Shown: positions 1 to 5,597 of the stretch, in pieces
How the letters are laid out: every line of letters begins with the position of its first letter
How positions within the stretch are numbered: the first letter of the stretch is position 1
Source of the DNA: an uncultured Oscillospiraceae bacterium
GTDB taxonomy: Bacteria > Bacillota > Clostridia > Oscillospirales > Oscillospiraceae
NCBI GenBank assembly: GCA_934662925.1
Contig: CAKUKL010000113.1
Coordinates: 1 to 5,699 of the forward strand
Reading direction: 5' to 3'
DNA: 5,699 nucleotides
Notes under the pieces: generated by a model
What the model was told of the DNA's origin: nothing
Database searches by the model: none
Seen by the model: only the letters and a program-made list of their open reading frames with translations
Program-made: the position numbers and the translations under genes

Positions 1-135
1 GACGCATACCGCGTCCACACCGGCGGAGATCTGGTTATCAATCTGTTTTCCGAACGCGTCGTAGTTGATGGCTCCGCCGGTCTCAAATGGTGTGACCAGA
101 GCGGTGCAGGCGCCGGAAAAAACAGGTGTTCTCAT
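1..135 (-). CDS. dapA: 4-hydroxy-tetrahydrodipicolinate synthase, N-terminal fragment
   Basis: The first 45 codons are present; the rest lies beyond the left edge. DapA condenses pyruvate with aspartate semialdehyde to give 4-hydroxy-tetrahydrodipicolinate, the first committed step to diaminopimelate and lysine, in the cytoplasm. The visible N-terminus carries the family opening FSGACTALVTPF (residues 6-17), followed by a G-x-I-N-Y-D-A-F segment and Q-I-S-A-G-V-D-A at 35-42, the usual strand-helix-strand start of the TIM barrel. The catalytic Lys and Tyr are outside the window. The start is the ATG at 135-133, with GAAAGGA (150-144) as ribosome binding site 8 nt upstream; another ATG at 140-138 is out of frame. 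It lies 23 bp downstream of asd, whose product is its substrate, so co-transcription is very likely. Other members of the DapA/NAL lyase family open similarly, but this neighbour makes dapA the best call. Confidence 0.93.
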   Translation of the reverse strand, partial: MRTPVFSGACTALVTPFETGGAINYDAFGKQIDNQISAGVDAVCV

Positions 136-158
136 GGCATCAGTCCTTTCAGAAAAGA

Positions 159-1247
159 TTAGTCACGGGGTTCGATGTACCCTTCGGCGCACAGCAGCTC
201 CGCCAGCAGGACGGCGCCGCCCGCCGCGCCTCGGAGGGTGTTGTGGGACAGGGAGACAAACTTGTAGTCATACTGGGTGTCCGGGCGCAGGCGGCCGATG
301 GAGACGGCCATGCCGCCCTCCAGATCGCGGTCCAGCTTCGCCTGCGGGCGGTCGGCCTCTTCAAAGTAATTGAGGAACTGCTTGGGGGCGGTGGGCAGAT
401 CAAGCTCCTGCGGGCGGCCCCTGTAGGTCCGCCACGCTTCCTTCATCTGCTCCACGGTGGGCTTGTTCTTGAAGGTGACAAAGGCGGCGGCAGTATGGCC
501 GTTGGAGACGGGAACGCGCAGGCACTGGGCGGTGATGGCGGGGGCGTCCGCGTTGACGATGACGCCGTTTTCCACCCGGCCCCAGACCTTCAGCGGCTCC
601 TGCTCGCTCTTTTCCTCCTCGCCGCCGATGTAGGGAATGAGGTTATCCACCATCTCCGGCCATGTGGCAAAGGTTTTGCCAGCGCCGGAGATGGCCTGAT
701 AGGTGCAGACCAGAATTTTTTCAATGCCGAACTCCCGGAGAGGGGAGAGGGCGGGAACGTAGCTCTGGATGGAGCAGTTGGACTTGACGGCGATGAAGCC
801 CCGTCTGGTGCCCAGACGCTTGCGCTGGGCGTCGATCACCTTCAGGTGGTCGGCGTTGACCTCGGGGATGACCATGGGCACGTCGGGAGTCCAGCGGTGG
901 GCGGAGTTGTTGGATACCACGGGGCACTCGAACTTGGCGTATGCCTCCTCCAGCGCCTTGATCTCCTCCTTTTTCATATCCACGGCGGAGAATACGAAGT
1001 CCACCATGGCGGCAATCTTCTCCACGTCGTCCTGCGCACTCATGAGGACGATGTTCTTGGCGTTTTCGGGGATGGGGGTGTCCATGGCCCAGCGCCTGGC
1101 CACCGCGTCCTCGTAACGCTTCCCGGCGGAGCGGGGGCTGGCGGCGATGACGGTGAGCTGGAACCAGGGGTGATCTGCCATTAGGGTGACGAACCGCTGG
1201 CCCACCATACCGGTGCCGCCGATGACGCCTACTTTATATTTTTTCAT
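159..1247 (-). CDS. asd: Aspartate-semialdehyde dehydrogenase (archaeal/fungal-type)
   Basis: This complete 362-residue enzyme reduces L-4-aspartyl phosphate to L-aspartate 4-semialdehyde with NADPH, the branch point to lysine/diaminopimelate, threonine and methionine. Visible motifs are the Rossmann loop GGTGMVGQ (10-17), the cofactor-side segment AASPRSAGKRY (35-45), SNNSAHRW (112-119), the catalytic-cysteine motif KSNCSIQS (155-162; nucleophile Cys158), QAISGAGK (184-191), and RVPVSNGHT (244-252) with the probable general base His251. The SNNSAHRW and SNCSIQ forms, with the long middle domain, match the archaeal/fungal subgroup rather than the E. coli type. The ATG at 1247-1245 is preceded by GGGAGG (1261-1256) with an 8-nt spacer, which fixes the start. 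It is first in an asd-dapA operon, with a candidate promoter at 1420-1392 giving a leader of about 138 nt. All key residues are present. A long open frame on the opposite strand has no family signature and is a high-GC shadow. Confidence 0.97.
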   Translation of the reverse strand: MKKYKVGVIGGTGMVGQRFVTLMADHPWFQLTVIAASPRSAGKRYEDAVARRWAMDTPIPENAKNIVLMSAQDDVEKIAAMVDFVFSAVDMKKEEIKALEEAYAKFECPVVSNNSAHRWTPDVPMVIPEVNADHLKVIDAQRKRLGTRRGFIAVKSNCSIQSYVPALSPLREFGIEKILVCTYQAISGAGKTFATWPEMVDNLIPYIGGEEEKSEQEPLKVWGRVENGVIVNADAPAITAQCLRVPVSNGHTAAAFVTFKNKPTVEQMKEAWRTYRGRPQELDLPTAPKQFLNYFEEADRPQAKLDRDLEGGMAVSIGRLRPDTQYDYKFVSLSHNTLRGAAGGAVLLAELLCAEGYIEPRD

Positions 1248-1263
1248 TAGAAAAACCTCCCGC

Positions 1264-1276
1264 GGCCCAATGGGCC
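1264..1276 (-). other. Small inverted repeat (hairpin) just upstream of the asd ribosome site
   Basis: GGCCCATTGGGCC in the asd leader RNA can form a 5-bp all-GC stem with a 3-nt loop. It ends 2 nt before the GGGAGG ribosome site. No T-run follows, so it is not an intrinsic terminator. It could shape access to the ribosome site, or be a protein-binding palindrome in DNA. Only the symmetry is seen; function is inferred. Confidence 0.45.
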
Positions 1277-1301
1277 AAATTTAAGAATGTGAAGATTATA
1301 G

Positions 1302-1331
1302 TTGAAACACGGCTGCGGTCTGTACTATAAT
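1302..1331 (+). promoter_or_regulatory. Sigma-A-type promoter for the SpoIID-like/queA/tgt operon
   Basis: TTGAAA (1302-1307) and a perfect TATAAT (1326-1331) are separated by 18 bp in an otherwise gene-free gap. The predicted RNA start is near 1338, giving a leader of about 120 nt before the ATG at 1460. A vegetative-type promoter would argue against strictly sporulation-specific expression. No convincing sigma-E promoter was found in the gap. Confidence 0.65.
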
Positions 1332-1351
1332 ATAACAAGGTTTGCGGTCTG
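1314..1351. repeat. Pair of 9-bp direct repeats (TGCGGTCTG)
   Basis: TGCGGTCTG occurs at 1314-1322 and again at 1343-1351, 29 bp start to start. The copies flank the -10 region of the rightward promoter: the first lies in its spacer, the second just past its predicted RNA start. In the asd leader RNA they read CAGACCGCA twice, and either copy can pair with CGGUC near the 5' end. They may be tandem regulator sites, competing RNA-pairing partners, or chance. Confidence 0.5.
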
Positions 1352-1381
1352 CCGGGCCGATATGCCGGAAATCGCCGACCG
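1345..1381. other. Nested inverted repeat shared by both divergent leaders
   Basis: CGGTC (1345-1349) pairs with GACCG (1377-1381). Inside it, CCGG (1352-1355) pairs with CCGG (1365-1368) across a 9-nt loop. The element lies almost exactly in the segment predicted to be transcribed from both strands, so either RNA could begin with this fold. No T-run follows on either strand. The stems are short and contain bulges, so stability is uncertain. Confidence 0.4.
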
Positions 1382-1391
1382 AATTTGATTT

Positions 1392-1420
1392 ATCATAGCA
1401 TCAACACACTAAAGTGTCAA
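1392..1420 (-). promoter_or_regulatory. Near-consensus sigma-A promoter for asd-dapA
   Basis: On the minus strand, a perfect -35 TTGACA (1420-1415) is followed after exactly 17 bp by TATGAT (1397-1392), one mismatch from TATAAT. The predicted start is an A near 1385, giving a leader of about 138 nt before the asd ATG. This is the best-scoring promoter by eye in the gap for the leftward operon. A perfect TATAAT also occurs on the minus strand at 1300-1295 but has no -35 partner. Confidence 0.72.
1406..1417. promoter_or_regulatory. 12-bp palindrome inside the asd promoter, candidate operator
   Basis: ACACTAAAGTGT is a perfect ACACT/AGTGT inverted repeat around a 2-bp AA centre. It overlaps the last three bases of the asd -35 box and the adjoining spacer, a position where a bound dimer would block RNA polymerase. 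I do not recognise it as the site of a named regulator; it is not an NrdR box, which is longer with an AT-rich centre. Symmetry and position are seen; operator function is inferred. Confidence 0.45.
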
Positions 1421-1459
1421 TTTCACCTTTCCCCGGAAAGCAGAGAAATGGAGCGGTCT

Positions 1460-2917
1460 ATGAGAAAAAAATTCGTGCAAATTGTGTCTCTGGCGCTGGC
1501 TGCCGCCGCTTTGTCCATGGCCGCGGCGTCTGCCGCGTGGTACGATCCGGTTACGGAGCCGACTTATTCCGGGCTCGGCGGGCAGATGATGCGCATCGGT
1601 ATTTACTTCGGAAGCAGCGCCAAGGAGTCGGCGGAGCTTCGGCTGGTGACGGGCGACGGCTTTGAGATCGGCTATTACGACGATGCGAACAATTTTGTGC
1701 CGCTGACCAGCTGTGTGTCCGGGGCGCTGACGGTGCAGACGGATGTGTTCACCGGCGGCATAACGGTTCTTGACAACAGCACCGGCATGGCGGTTTACAC
1801 CTATGACGGGTATTCCGCCACCAATCTGGGTGTCCGCCCCTATTCGCTCACCGGCGAAAAAACAGTGGTGAAGTGCGGCTACCCCTATTACGGCGGCATC
1901 CGTTTTACGCTGGCCTCCGGCGGCGGGATGAACATCGTGAACATGATCCCGCTGGACGACTACGTCGCGGGCGTGGTGCCCTACGAAATGTCGCCGTCAT
2001 GGCCGGTAGAGGCGCTGAAGGCTCAGGCGGTGTGTGCCCGTACCTACGCGCTGACCCATATCAATACCGCTCACCAGCGCAATTATGGCTTTGATCTGTG
2101 CGACACCACCTGCTGTCAGGCGTACAAGGGCGTTTACAGCGGAAGTCAGGCGGCCAAGGTGGCGGAAGCGGTGGACGGCACCGGCGGAGTGACCATGATG
2201 TACAACGGCCAGTACTGCGATGCGGTGTATTCTTCCTCCAACGGCGGCGGCAGTGAGTCCGCGCTGAACGTCTGGGGCAAGGATATCCCTTATCTTCAGG
2301 GCAAGGAAGACCCCTACGAATCGCTGGTGTCCATCCCCAACTACAACTGGTCCGTCAGCTTTACCGGTGCGGAGCTTCAGGCGAAGCTCATCGCGGCGGG
2401 CTACGAAAAATGCGGCCTGATCACCGAGGTACATACGGTGCTGAGCGCCACGGGCAATGTGACGGCCCTGACCTTTGTGGACGCCAACGGGAAAGCGTGG
2501 ACCATCTACAACACCTCCGGCGGCGGCAGCAAATGCCGCACGCTGCTGTCCCTGCGCTCCATCCATTATACGGTGACCAGCGACGGAACGTCCACGGACA
2601 AGTCGTCTTCCGGCGGCTGGACGATCAACGGGAGCGAACCCGCTGATTTTTCTGCCGGTATGTCCGTGATCGACGGAAACGGAAATATTTCCGTGGTGAC
2701 GGATGGCTATGTCATCACCGCCAGCGGCGTGGAGCAGCTCGGCTCTACAGGCTCCGGCACGACCACCGGCGCGGCGGGCTCTGTGTTCGTGTTCAAGGGC
2801 GCGGGCTGGGGCCACAACGTGGGTATGAGCCAGTACGGCGCTTACGCCATGGCCCAGCAGGGCTATACTTACCAGCAGATACTGGAATTCTATTATACGG
2901 GAGTTACGATCGGATAA
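1460..2917 (+). CDS. Secreted SpoIID/LytB-family peptidoglycan lytic transglycosylase
   Basis: This 485-residue exported protein belongs to the SpoIID/LytB family, whose characterised member SpoIID cleaves stem-peptide-free glycan during engulfment of the forespore. A signal peptide is clear: MRKK, a hydrophobic stretch to about 20, then an AxA site (Ala23-Ser-Ala25). The core begins near 156 and contains [18 protein letters not shown], with probable catalytic Glu176, then [15 protein letters not shown] (184-198). His205, Cys214 and Cys218/Cys219 sit where the family binds zinc. [11 protein letters not shown] (257-267) follows, and the C-terminal motif is [17 protein letters not shown] (449-465). 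A Ser/Gly/Thr-rich segment (about 370-440) and an N-terminal region (about 36-150) make it longer than classical SpoIID (about 340). The ATG at 1460 is chosen because GGAG lies 6 nt upstream and the signal peptide starts there; the ATG at 1448 has a weaker site. The stop overlaps queA by 1 nt. Whether it acts in sporulation or in vegetative wall remodelling cannot be told from sequence, so no symbol is given. Confidence 0.9.
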   Translation: MRKKFVQIVSLALAAAALSMAAASAAWYDPVTEPTYSGLGGQMMRIGIYFGSSAKESAELRLVTGDGFEIGYYDDANNFVPLTSCVSGALTVQTDVFTGGITVLDNSTGMAVYTYDGYSATNLGVRPYSLTGEKTVVKCGYPYYGGIRFTLASGGGMNIVNMIPLDDYVAGVVPYEMSPSWPVEALKAQAVCARTYALTHINTAHQRNYGFDLCDTTCCQAYKGVYSGSQAAKVAEAVDGTGGVTMMYNGQYCDAVYSSSNGGGSESALNVWGKDIPYLQGKEDPYESLVSIPNYNWSVSFTGAELQAKLIAAGYEKCGLITEVHTVLSATGNVTALTFVDANGKAWTIYNTSGGGSKCRTLLSLRSIHYTVTSDGTSTDKSSSGGWTINGSEPADFSAGMSVIDGNGNISVVTDGYVITASGVEQLGSTGSGTTTGAAGSVFVFKGAGWGHNVGMSQYGAYAMAQQGYTYQQILEFYYTGVTIG

Positions 2918-3942
2918 TGTTAAAAACGCATGATTTCTATTTTGACCTGCCGCAGGAGCTGATTGCGCAGACGCCACTGGAGCGCCGGGACGGTTCCCGG
3001 CTGCTGACGCTGGACAAGGTGACGGGGGAGACCCATCATATGCACTTTTACGACCTGCCGTTCCTGTTGCGGCCCGGCGACTGTCTGGTGCTCAACGACA
3101 GCAGGGTACTGCCCGCCCGCCTGCTGGGCCGCCGGGAGACCGGCGGCGCCTGCGAGGTGCTGCTGCTCATTGACCGGGGCAACAAGGTCTGGGAGTGTCT
3201 GGTGCGGCCGGGACGGAAGCTGCAGCCCGGCGCGAAGATCGTCTTCGGCGAGGGCGAGCTGACCGCCGAGGTGCTGGAAGAGGTGGAGGGCGGGAACCGC
3301 CTGATCCGGTTCAACTACGAGGGGATTTTCCTGGAGACGCTGGAGCGGCTGGGCAAAATGCCCCTCCCGCCGTACATCAAGGAGGAGCTGGAGGACGGCG
3401 AACGCTATCAGACGGTCTACTCCAAGGTCGTTGGCTCCGCCGCCGCACCCACCGCGGGACTTCACTTCACGAAAGAGCTTCTGGAGCAGGTGGCCGCAAT
3501 GGGGGTAAAGCTGTGCTACGTTACACTGCATGTAGGCCTTGGCACCTTCCGGCCGGTGAAATCGGAGGATCTGGAGCATCATGAAATGCACTCGGAATAC
3601 TGTGTGATCCCGCAGGAGACGGCTGATATCATCAACGAGACGAAGCGCAGCGGCGGCCGGGTCATCTGCGTGGGTACCACTTCCTGCCGCACCATCGAGA
3701 GCTGGGCCAACGAGGACGGCACCATGGAGGCCAAGGCGGGCTGGACGAACATTTTCATTTACCCCGGCTACCGGTTCAAGGTGTTGGACGCACTGATCAC
3801 CAACTTCCACCTGCCGGAGTCCACGCTCATCATGTTGGTGTCCGCGCTGGCCGGGCGGGAGCACGTGCTGGCGGCGTACAACGAAGCAGTGAAGGAGCGC
3901 TACCGCTTCTTCTCCTTCGGCGACGCCATGTTTATTTCGTAA
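2917..3942 (+). CDS. queA: S-adenosylmethionine:tRNA ribosyltransferase-isomerase
   Basis: QueA transfers and isomerises the ribosyl part of S-adenosylmethionine onto preQ1 already placed at position 34 of tRNAs with GUN anticodons, giving epoxyqueuosine. At 341 residues it has full family length and all usual blocks: [10 protein letters not shown] (9-18) with RDGSRLL (24-30), [18 protein letters not shown] (54-71), LVRPGRK (95-101), PLPPYI (149-154), [19 protein letters not shown] (167-185), [10 protein letters not shown] (205-214), MHSEY (224-228), [11 protein letters not shown] (252-262), [17 protein letters not shown] (294-310) and [13 protein letters not shown] (328-340). The ATG shares its A with the stop codon of the preceding gene (TAATG). 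The nearest purine-rich site, GGGAG at 2899-2903, is 13 nt away, longer than ideal, so translation is probably coupled to the upstream gene. tgt follows 12 bp later, with its ribosome site overlapping this stop codon. Nothing is missing or odd. Confidence 0.98.
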   Translation: MLKTHDFYFDLPQELIAQTPLERRDGSRLLTLDKVTGETHHMHFYDLPFLLRPGDCLVLNDSRVLPARLLGRRETGGACEVLLLIDRGNKVWECLVRPGRKLQPGAKIVFGEGELTAEVLEEVEGGNRLIRFNYEGIFLETLERLGKMPLPPYIKEELEDGERYQTVYSKVVGSAAAPTAGLHFTKELLEQVAAMGVKLCYVTLHVGLGTFRPVKSEDLEHHEMHSEYCVIPQETADIINETKRSGGRVICVGTTSCRTIESWANEDGTMEAKAGWTNIFIYPGYRFKVLDALITNFHLPESTLIMLVSALAGREHVLAAYNEAVKERYRFFSFGDAMFIS

Positions 3943-3948
3943 GGAGGG
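3941..3948 (+). promoter_or_regulatory. Strong ribosome binding site of tgt overlapping the queA stop codon
   Basis: AAGGAGGG begins inside the queA TAA stop (3940-3942) and stands 6-7 nt before a GTG start. It decides the tgt start, since the first in-frame ATG would remove the conserved N-terminus. The overlap implies that ribosomes finishing queA reload on tgt. Confidence 0.85.
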
Positions 3949-3954
3949 CCGCCT

Positions 3955-5085
3955 GTGTTTGAATTGAAGAAAACGGAGGGCAAGGCCCGCCGGGGCGAAT
4001 TCACCTGCCCCCACGGCACGGTGCAGACCCCGGTCTTTATGAATGTGGGTACACAAGGCGCCATCAAGGGCGCGGTGTCCGCCCATGATCTGAAGAAACT
4101 CGGCTGTCAGATCGAGCTGTCCAACACCTACCACCTGCACCTGCGTCCGGGGGACGATGTGGTCCGCACTATGGGCGGGCTTCACAAATTCATGGACTGG
4201 AACGGACCGATCCTGACAGATTCCGGCGGATTTCAGGTATTTTCCCTCTCCGGCCTGCGGAAGATCACGGAGGAGGGCGTCACCTTTGCCTCCCACATCG
4301 ACGGCCACCGGGTATTCATGGGGCCGGAGGAGTCCATGCGCATCCAGTCCAATCTGGGCAGCGACATTGCCATGGCCTTTGATGAGTGCGTGGAGAATCC
4401 AGCGACTTACGAATATGCAAAGAACTCCTGCGAGCGCACTCTGCGGTGGCTGGAGCGTTGCAAAGCGGAGCACAACAGGCTGAACGCCCAGCCGGACTGT
4501 GTGAACCCCGGTCAGATGCTGTTCGGCATCAATCAGGGCGCGACGTTTGCGGATCTGCGCACGTGGCATATGAAGGAGATTGCGAAGCTCGGCTGTGACG
4601 GCTACGCCATCGGCGGACTGGCCGTCGGCGAGCCTACGGAGGTCATGTACGAGATCATTGAGGCGGTGGAGCCATACATGCCGGCGGACAAGCCCCGGTA
4701 TCTTATGGGCGTGGGCACGCCGTCCAATATCATCGAGGCGGTGGCCCGAGGCGTGGATTTCTTCGACTGCGTGATGCCTGCCCGGAACGCCCGCCACGGG
4801 AAGCTGTTTACCTGGAGCGGAGCTCTCAACATCAAGAATGAAAAGTACAAGCTGGACGAGCGCCCCATCGACCCGGAGTGCGACTGCCCGGTGTGCCGCT
4901 CCTTCTCCCGGGCCTACCTGCGCCATTTGTTTACGGCGGGGGAAATGCTGGCTATGCGGCTGGCGGTCATGCACAACCTGTATTTCTACAACAAGCTGAT
5001 GGAGCGGATCCGTCAGGCGCTGGACGAGGGGAATTTCGCGCAGTTCCGCGCCGAGTATTCCGAGAAGCTGTCCGGACGGGCATGA
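3955..5085 (+). CDS. tgt: tRNA-guanine(34) transglycosylase (queuine/preQ1 type)
   Basis: Bacterial Tgt exchanges guanine-34 in the anticodon of tRNA-Asp, -Asn, -His and -Tyr for preQ1, the step just before QueA. The 376-residue product is full length for this TIM-barrel enzyme. DSGGFQVFSL (89-98) has the catalytic/base-recognition Asp89. DECV (143-146) and GGLAVGE (220-226) form the preQ1 pocket, and DCVMPARNARHG (271-282) supplies the nucleophile Asp271. The zinc site is complete: Cys309-x-Cys311-x2-Cys314 with His340. The pocket residues fit the bacterial preQ1 enzyme, although some gut Clostridia Tgt proteins are reported to use queuine, which cannot be excluded by eye. Translation starts at GTG 3955, from the AAGGAGGG site. 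No intrinsic terminator is evident in the following 106 bp, which instead contain a promoter for yajC; some readthrough into yajC is likely. Confidence 0.98.
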   Translation: MFELKKTEGKARRGEFTCPHGTVQTPVFMNVGTQGAIKGAVSAHDLKKLGCQIELSNTYHLHLRPGDDVVRTMGGLHKFMDWNGPILTDSGGFQVFSLSGLRKITEEGVTFASHIDGHRVFMGPEESMRIQSNLGSDIAMAFDECVENPATYEYAKNSCERTLRWLERCKAEHNRLNAQPDCVNPGQMLFGINQGATFADLRTWHMKEIAKLGCDGYAIGGLAVGEPTEVMYEIIEAVEPYMPADKPRYLMGVGTPSNIIEAVARGVDFFDCVMPARNARHGKLFTWSGALNIKNEKYKLDERPIDPECDCPVCRSFSRAYLRHLFTAGEMLAMRLAVMHNLYFYNKLMERIRQALDEGNFAQFRAEYSEKLSGRA

Positions 5086-5111
5086 TAGCTGAAAAAACAT
5101 GAAAATAGGGC

Positions 5112-5140
5112 TTGTGCTTTTGGCAGTTTCCCGCTATAAT
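5112..5140 (+). promoter_or_regulatory. Sigma-A-type promoter for yajC
   Basis: A perfect TATAAT (5135-5140) is preceded after 17 bp by TTGTGC (5112-5117), a weak -35 matching consensus at its first three bases. An A-rich stretch (5091-5107) just upstream could act as an UP element. The predicted start is the A near 5147, about 45 nt before the yajC ATG. It would let yajC be expressed independently of queA-tgt. Confidence 0.6.
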
Positions 5141-5191
5141 GTTTTTATGCCTTTTTGAAACAAATATTTTTTAACAACGGAGGAAGAAATT

Positions 5192-5530
5192 ATGCCGCAG
5201 GGTGTCTCTACAATTATTATGCTGGTGGCTATCATCGCCATCTTCTACTTTATGATGATCCGGCCCGAGAACAAAAAGAAGAAGGCCGTTGAGGAAATGC
5301 GTTCCAGCCTGAAGCCCGGCGATGAGATCACTACCATCGGCGGCGTTGTCGGTACCATCTGCGCCGTGAAGCAGGACACTATCGTGATCGAGACCGGCGC
5401 TGACCGTGTCCGCGTGGAGTTCACCAAGTGGGCCATTTCCAGCAAGGGCACTCAGTCCAATCAGGACAACGCCAACACCGAGGATAAGGACAGCAAGGAC
5501 AAGAAGTCCGCTGAAAAGAGCAAAAAGTAA
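5192..5530 (+). CDS. yajC: Sec translocase accessory subunit YajC
   Basis: YajC is a small single-pass membrane protein that associates with SecDF and the SecYEG channel. This 112-residue product has the family layout: a short N-terminus, one membrane segment (about 6-22), the junction FMMIRPENKKKK (20-31), then a small cytoplasmic domain with LKPGDEITTIGGVVGTI (40-56) and VRVEFTKWAI (73-82). The tail (about 84-112) is strongly charged, rich in Lys, Asp and Ser, low in complexity and probably disordered. Length agrees with the usual size of about 110. The ATG at 5192 has GGAGG (5179-5183) 8 nt upstream. It follows tgt, the same neighbour as in many bacteria, but a separate promoter and a strong terminator 17 nt past the stop suggest it can be a single-gene transcript. 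No secD or secF is seen in the window. Confidence 0.95.
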   Translation: MPQGVSTIIMLVAIIAIFYFMMIRPENKKKKAVEEMRSSLKPGDEITTIGGVVGTICAVKQDTIVIETGADRVRVEFTKWAISSKGTQSNQDNANTEDKDSKDKKSAEKSKK

Positions 5531-5546
5531 TTTTGCGTATGATGAC

Positions 5547-5597
5547 CGCCCCTTCCGCATAGGTTTGAATGAACCTGTGCGGGAGGGGCGATTTTTT
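5547..5597 (+). terminator. Very strong intrinsic terminator after yajC
   Basis: The left arm 5547-5566 pairs with the right arm 5571-5590 without bulges over 20 positions (three of them G-U), closing a 4-nt GAAT loop. The stem base is GC-rich (CGCCCC/GGGGCG). A run of six T (5592-5597) follows after one A, the classical intrinsic form. It stands 17 nt past the yajC stop. On the other strand no T-run follows, so it should act rightward only. Confidence 0.95.
5582..5586 (+). promoter_or_regulatory. Ribosome binding site buried in the terminator stem
   Basis: GGAGG in the 3' arm of the terminator (within a longer GGGAGGGG) stands 11 nt before the ATG at 5598 and is the only good ribosome site for that start. 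In a readthrough RNA it would be paired with CCCCTTCC of the 5' arm and hidden from ribosomes. The sequence and pairing are seen; the regulatory effect is inferred. Confidence 0.5.

Noticed and set aside
126..1184. Open frame of 352 codons on the plus strand opposite asd.
   Set aside because: asd has every catalytic motif, a ribosome site and an operon partner. The plus-strand frame is low-complexity Gly/Asp/Val/His-rich and without a plausible ribosome site.
1295..1300. Perfect TATAAT on the minus strand as an alternative asd promoter.
   Set aside because: At 16-18 bp spacing no -35 resembling TTGACA is present and there is no extended -10 TG. The 1420-1392 promoter is far better, though a minor start here is not excluded.
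1248..1385. Lysine riboswitch (L-box) or T-box upstream of asd.
   Set aside because: The leader is shorter than a lysine riboswitch, its conserved motifs and the T-box AGGGTGGNACCGCG sequence are not visible, and no terminator precedes asd.
1394..1401. CATAGCAT resembling a sigma-E -10 box that might give sporulation control of the SpoIID-like gene.
   Set aside because: There is no matching -35 element at the proper distance, and the bases are better explained as part of the leftward promoter.
1385..1459. Upstream extension of the SpoIID-like gene to a TTG at 1385.
   Set aside because: The extra residues are not signal-peptide-like and no ribosome site precedes the TTG. The ATG at 1460 has a GGAG site and starts a textbook signal peptide.
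1997..2977. Open frame of 326 codons on the minus strand opposite the SpoIID-like gene.
   Set aside because: It crosses a real gene boundary, has no recognised motif and has shadow-like composition.
3942..3960. preQ1 riboswitch near queA-tgt.
   Set aside because: The queA-tgt gap is only 12 bp and is occupied by the ribosome site; no preQ1 aptamer signature was seen upstream of queA either.
2920..5100. Very long open frame (726 codons) on the minus strand opposite queA and tgt.
   Set aside because: It lies antisense to two genes with complete family motifs and shows no recognisable domain. Its His/Arg/Gly/Ala-rich composition is what GC-rich coding DNA gives when read backward.
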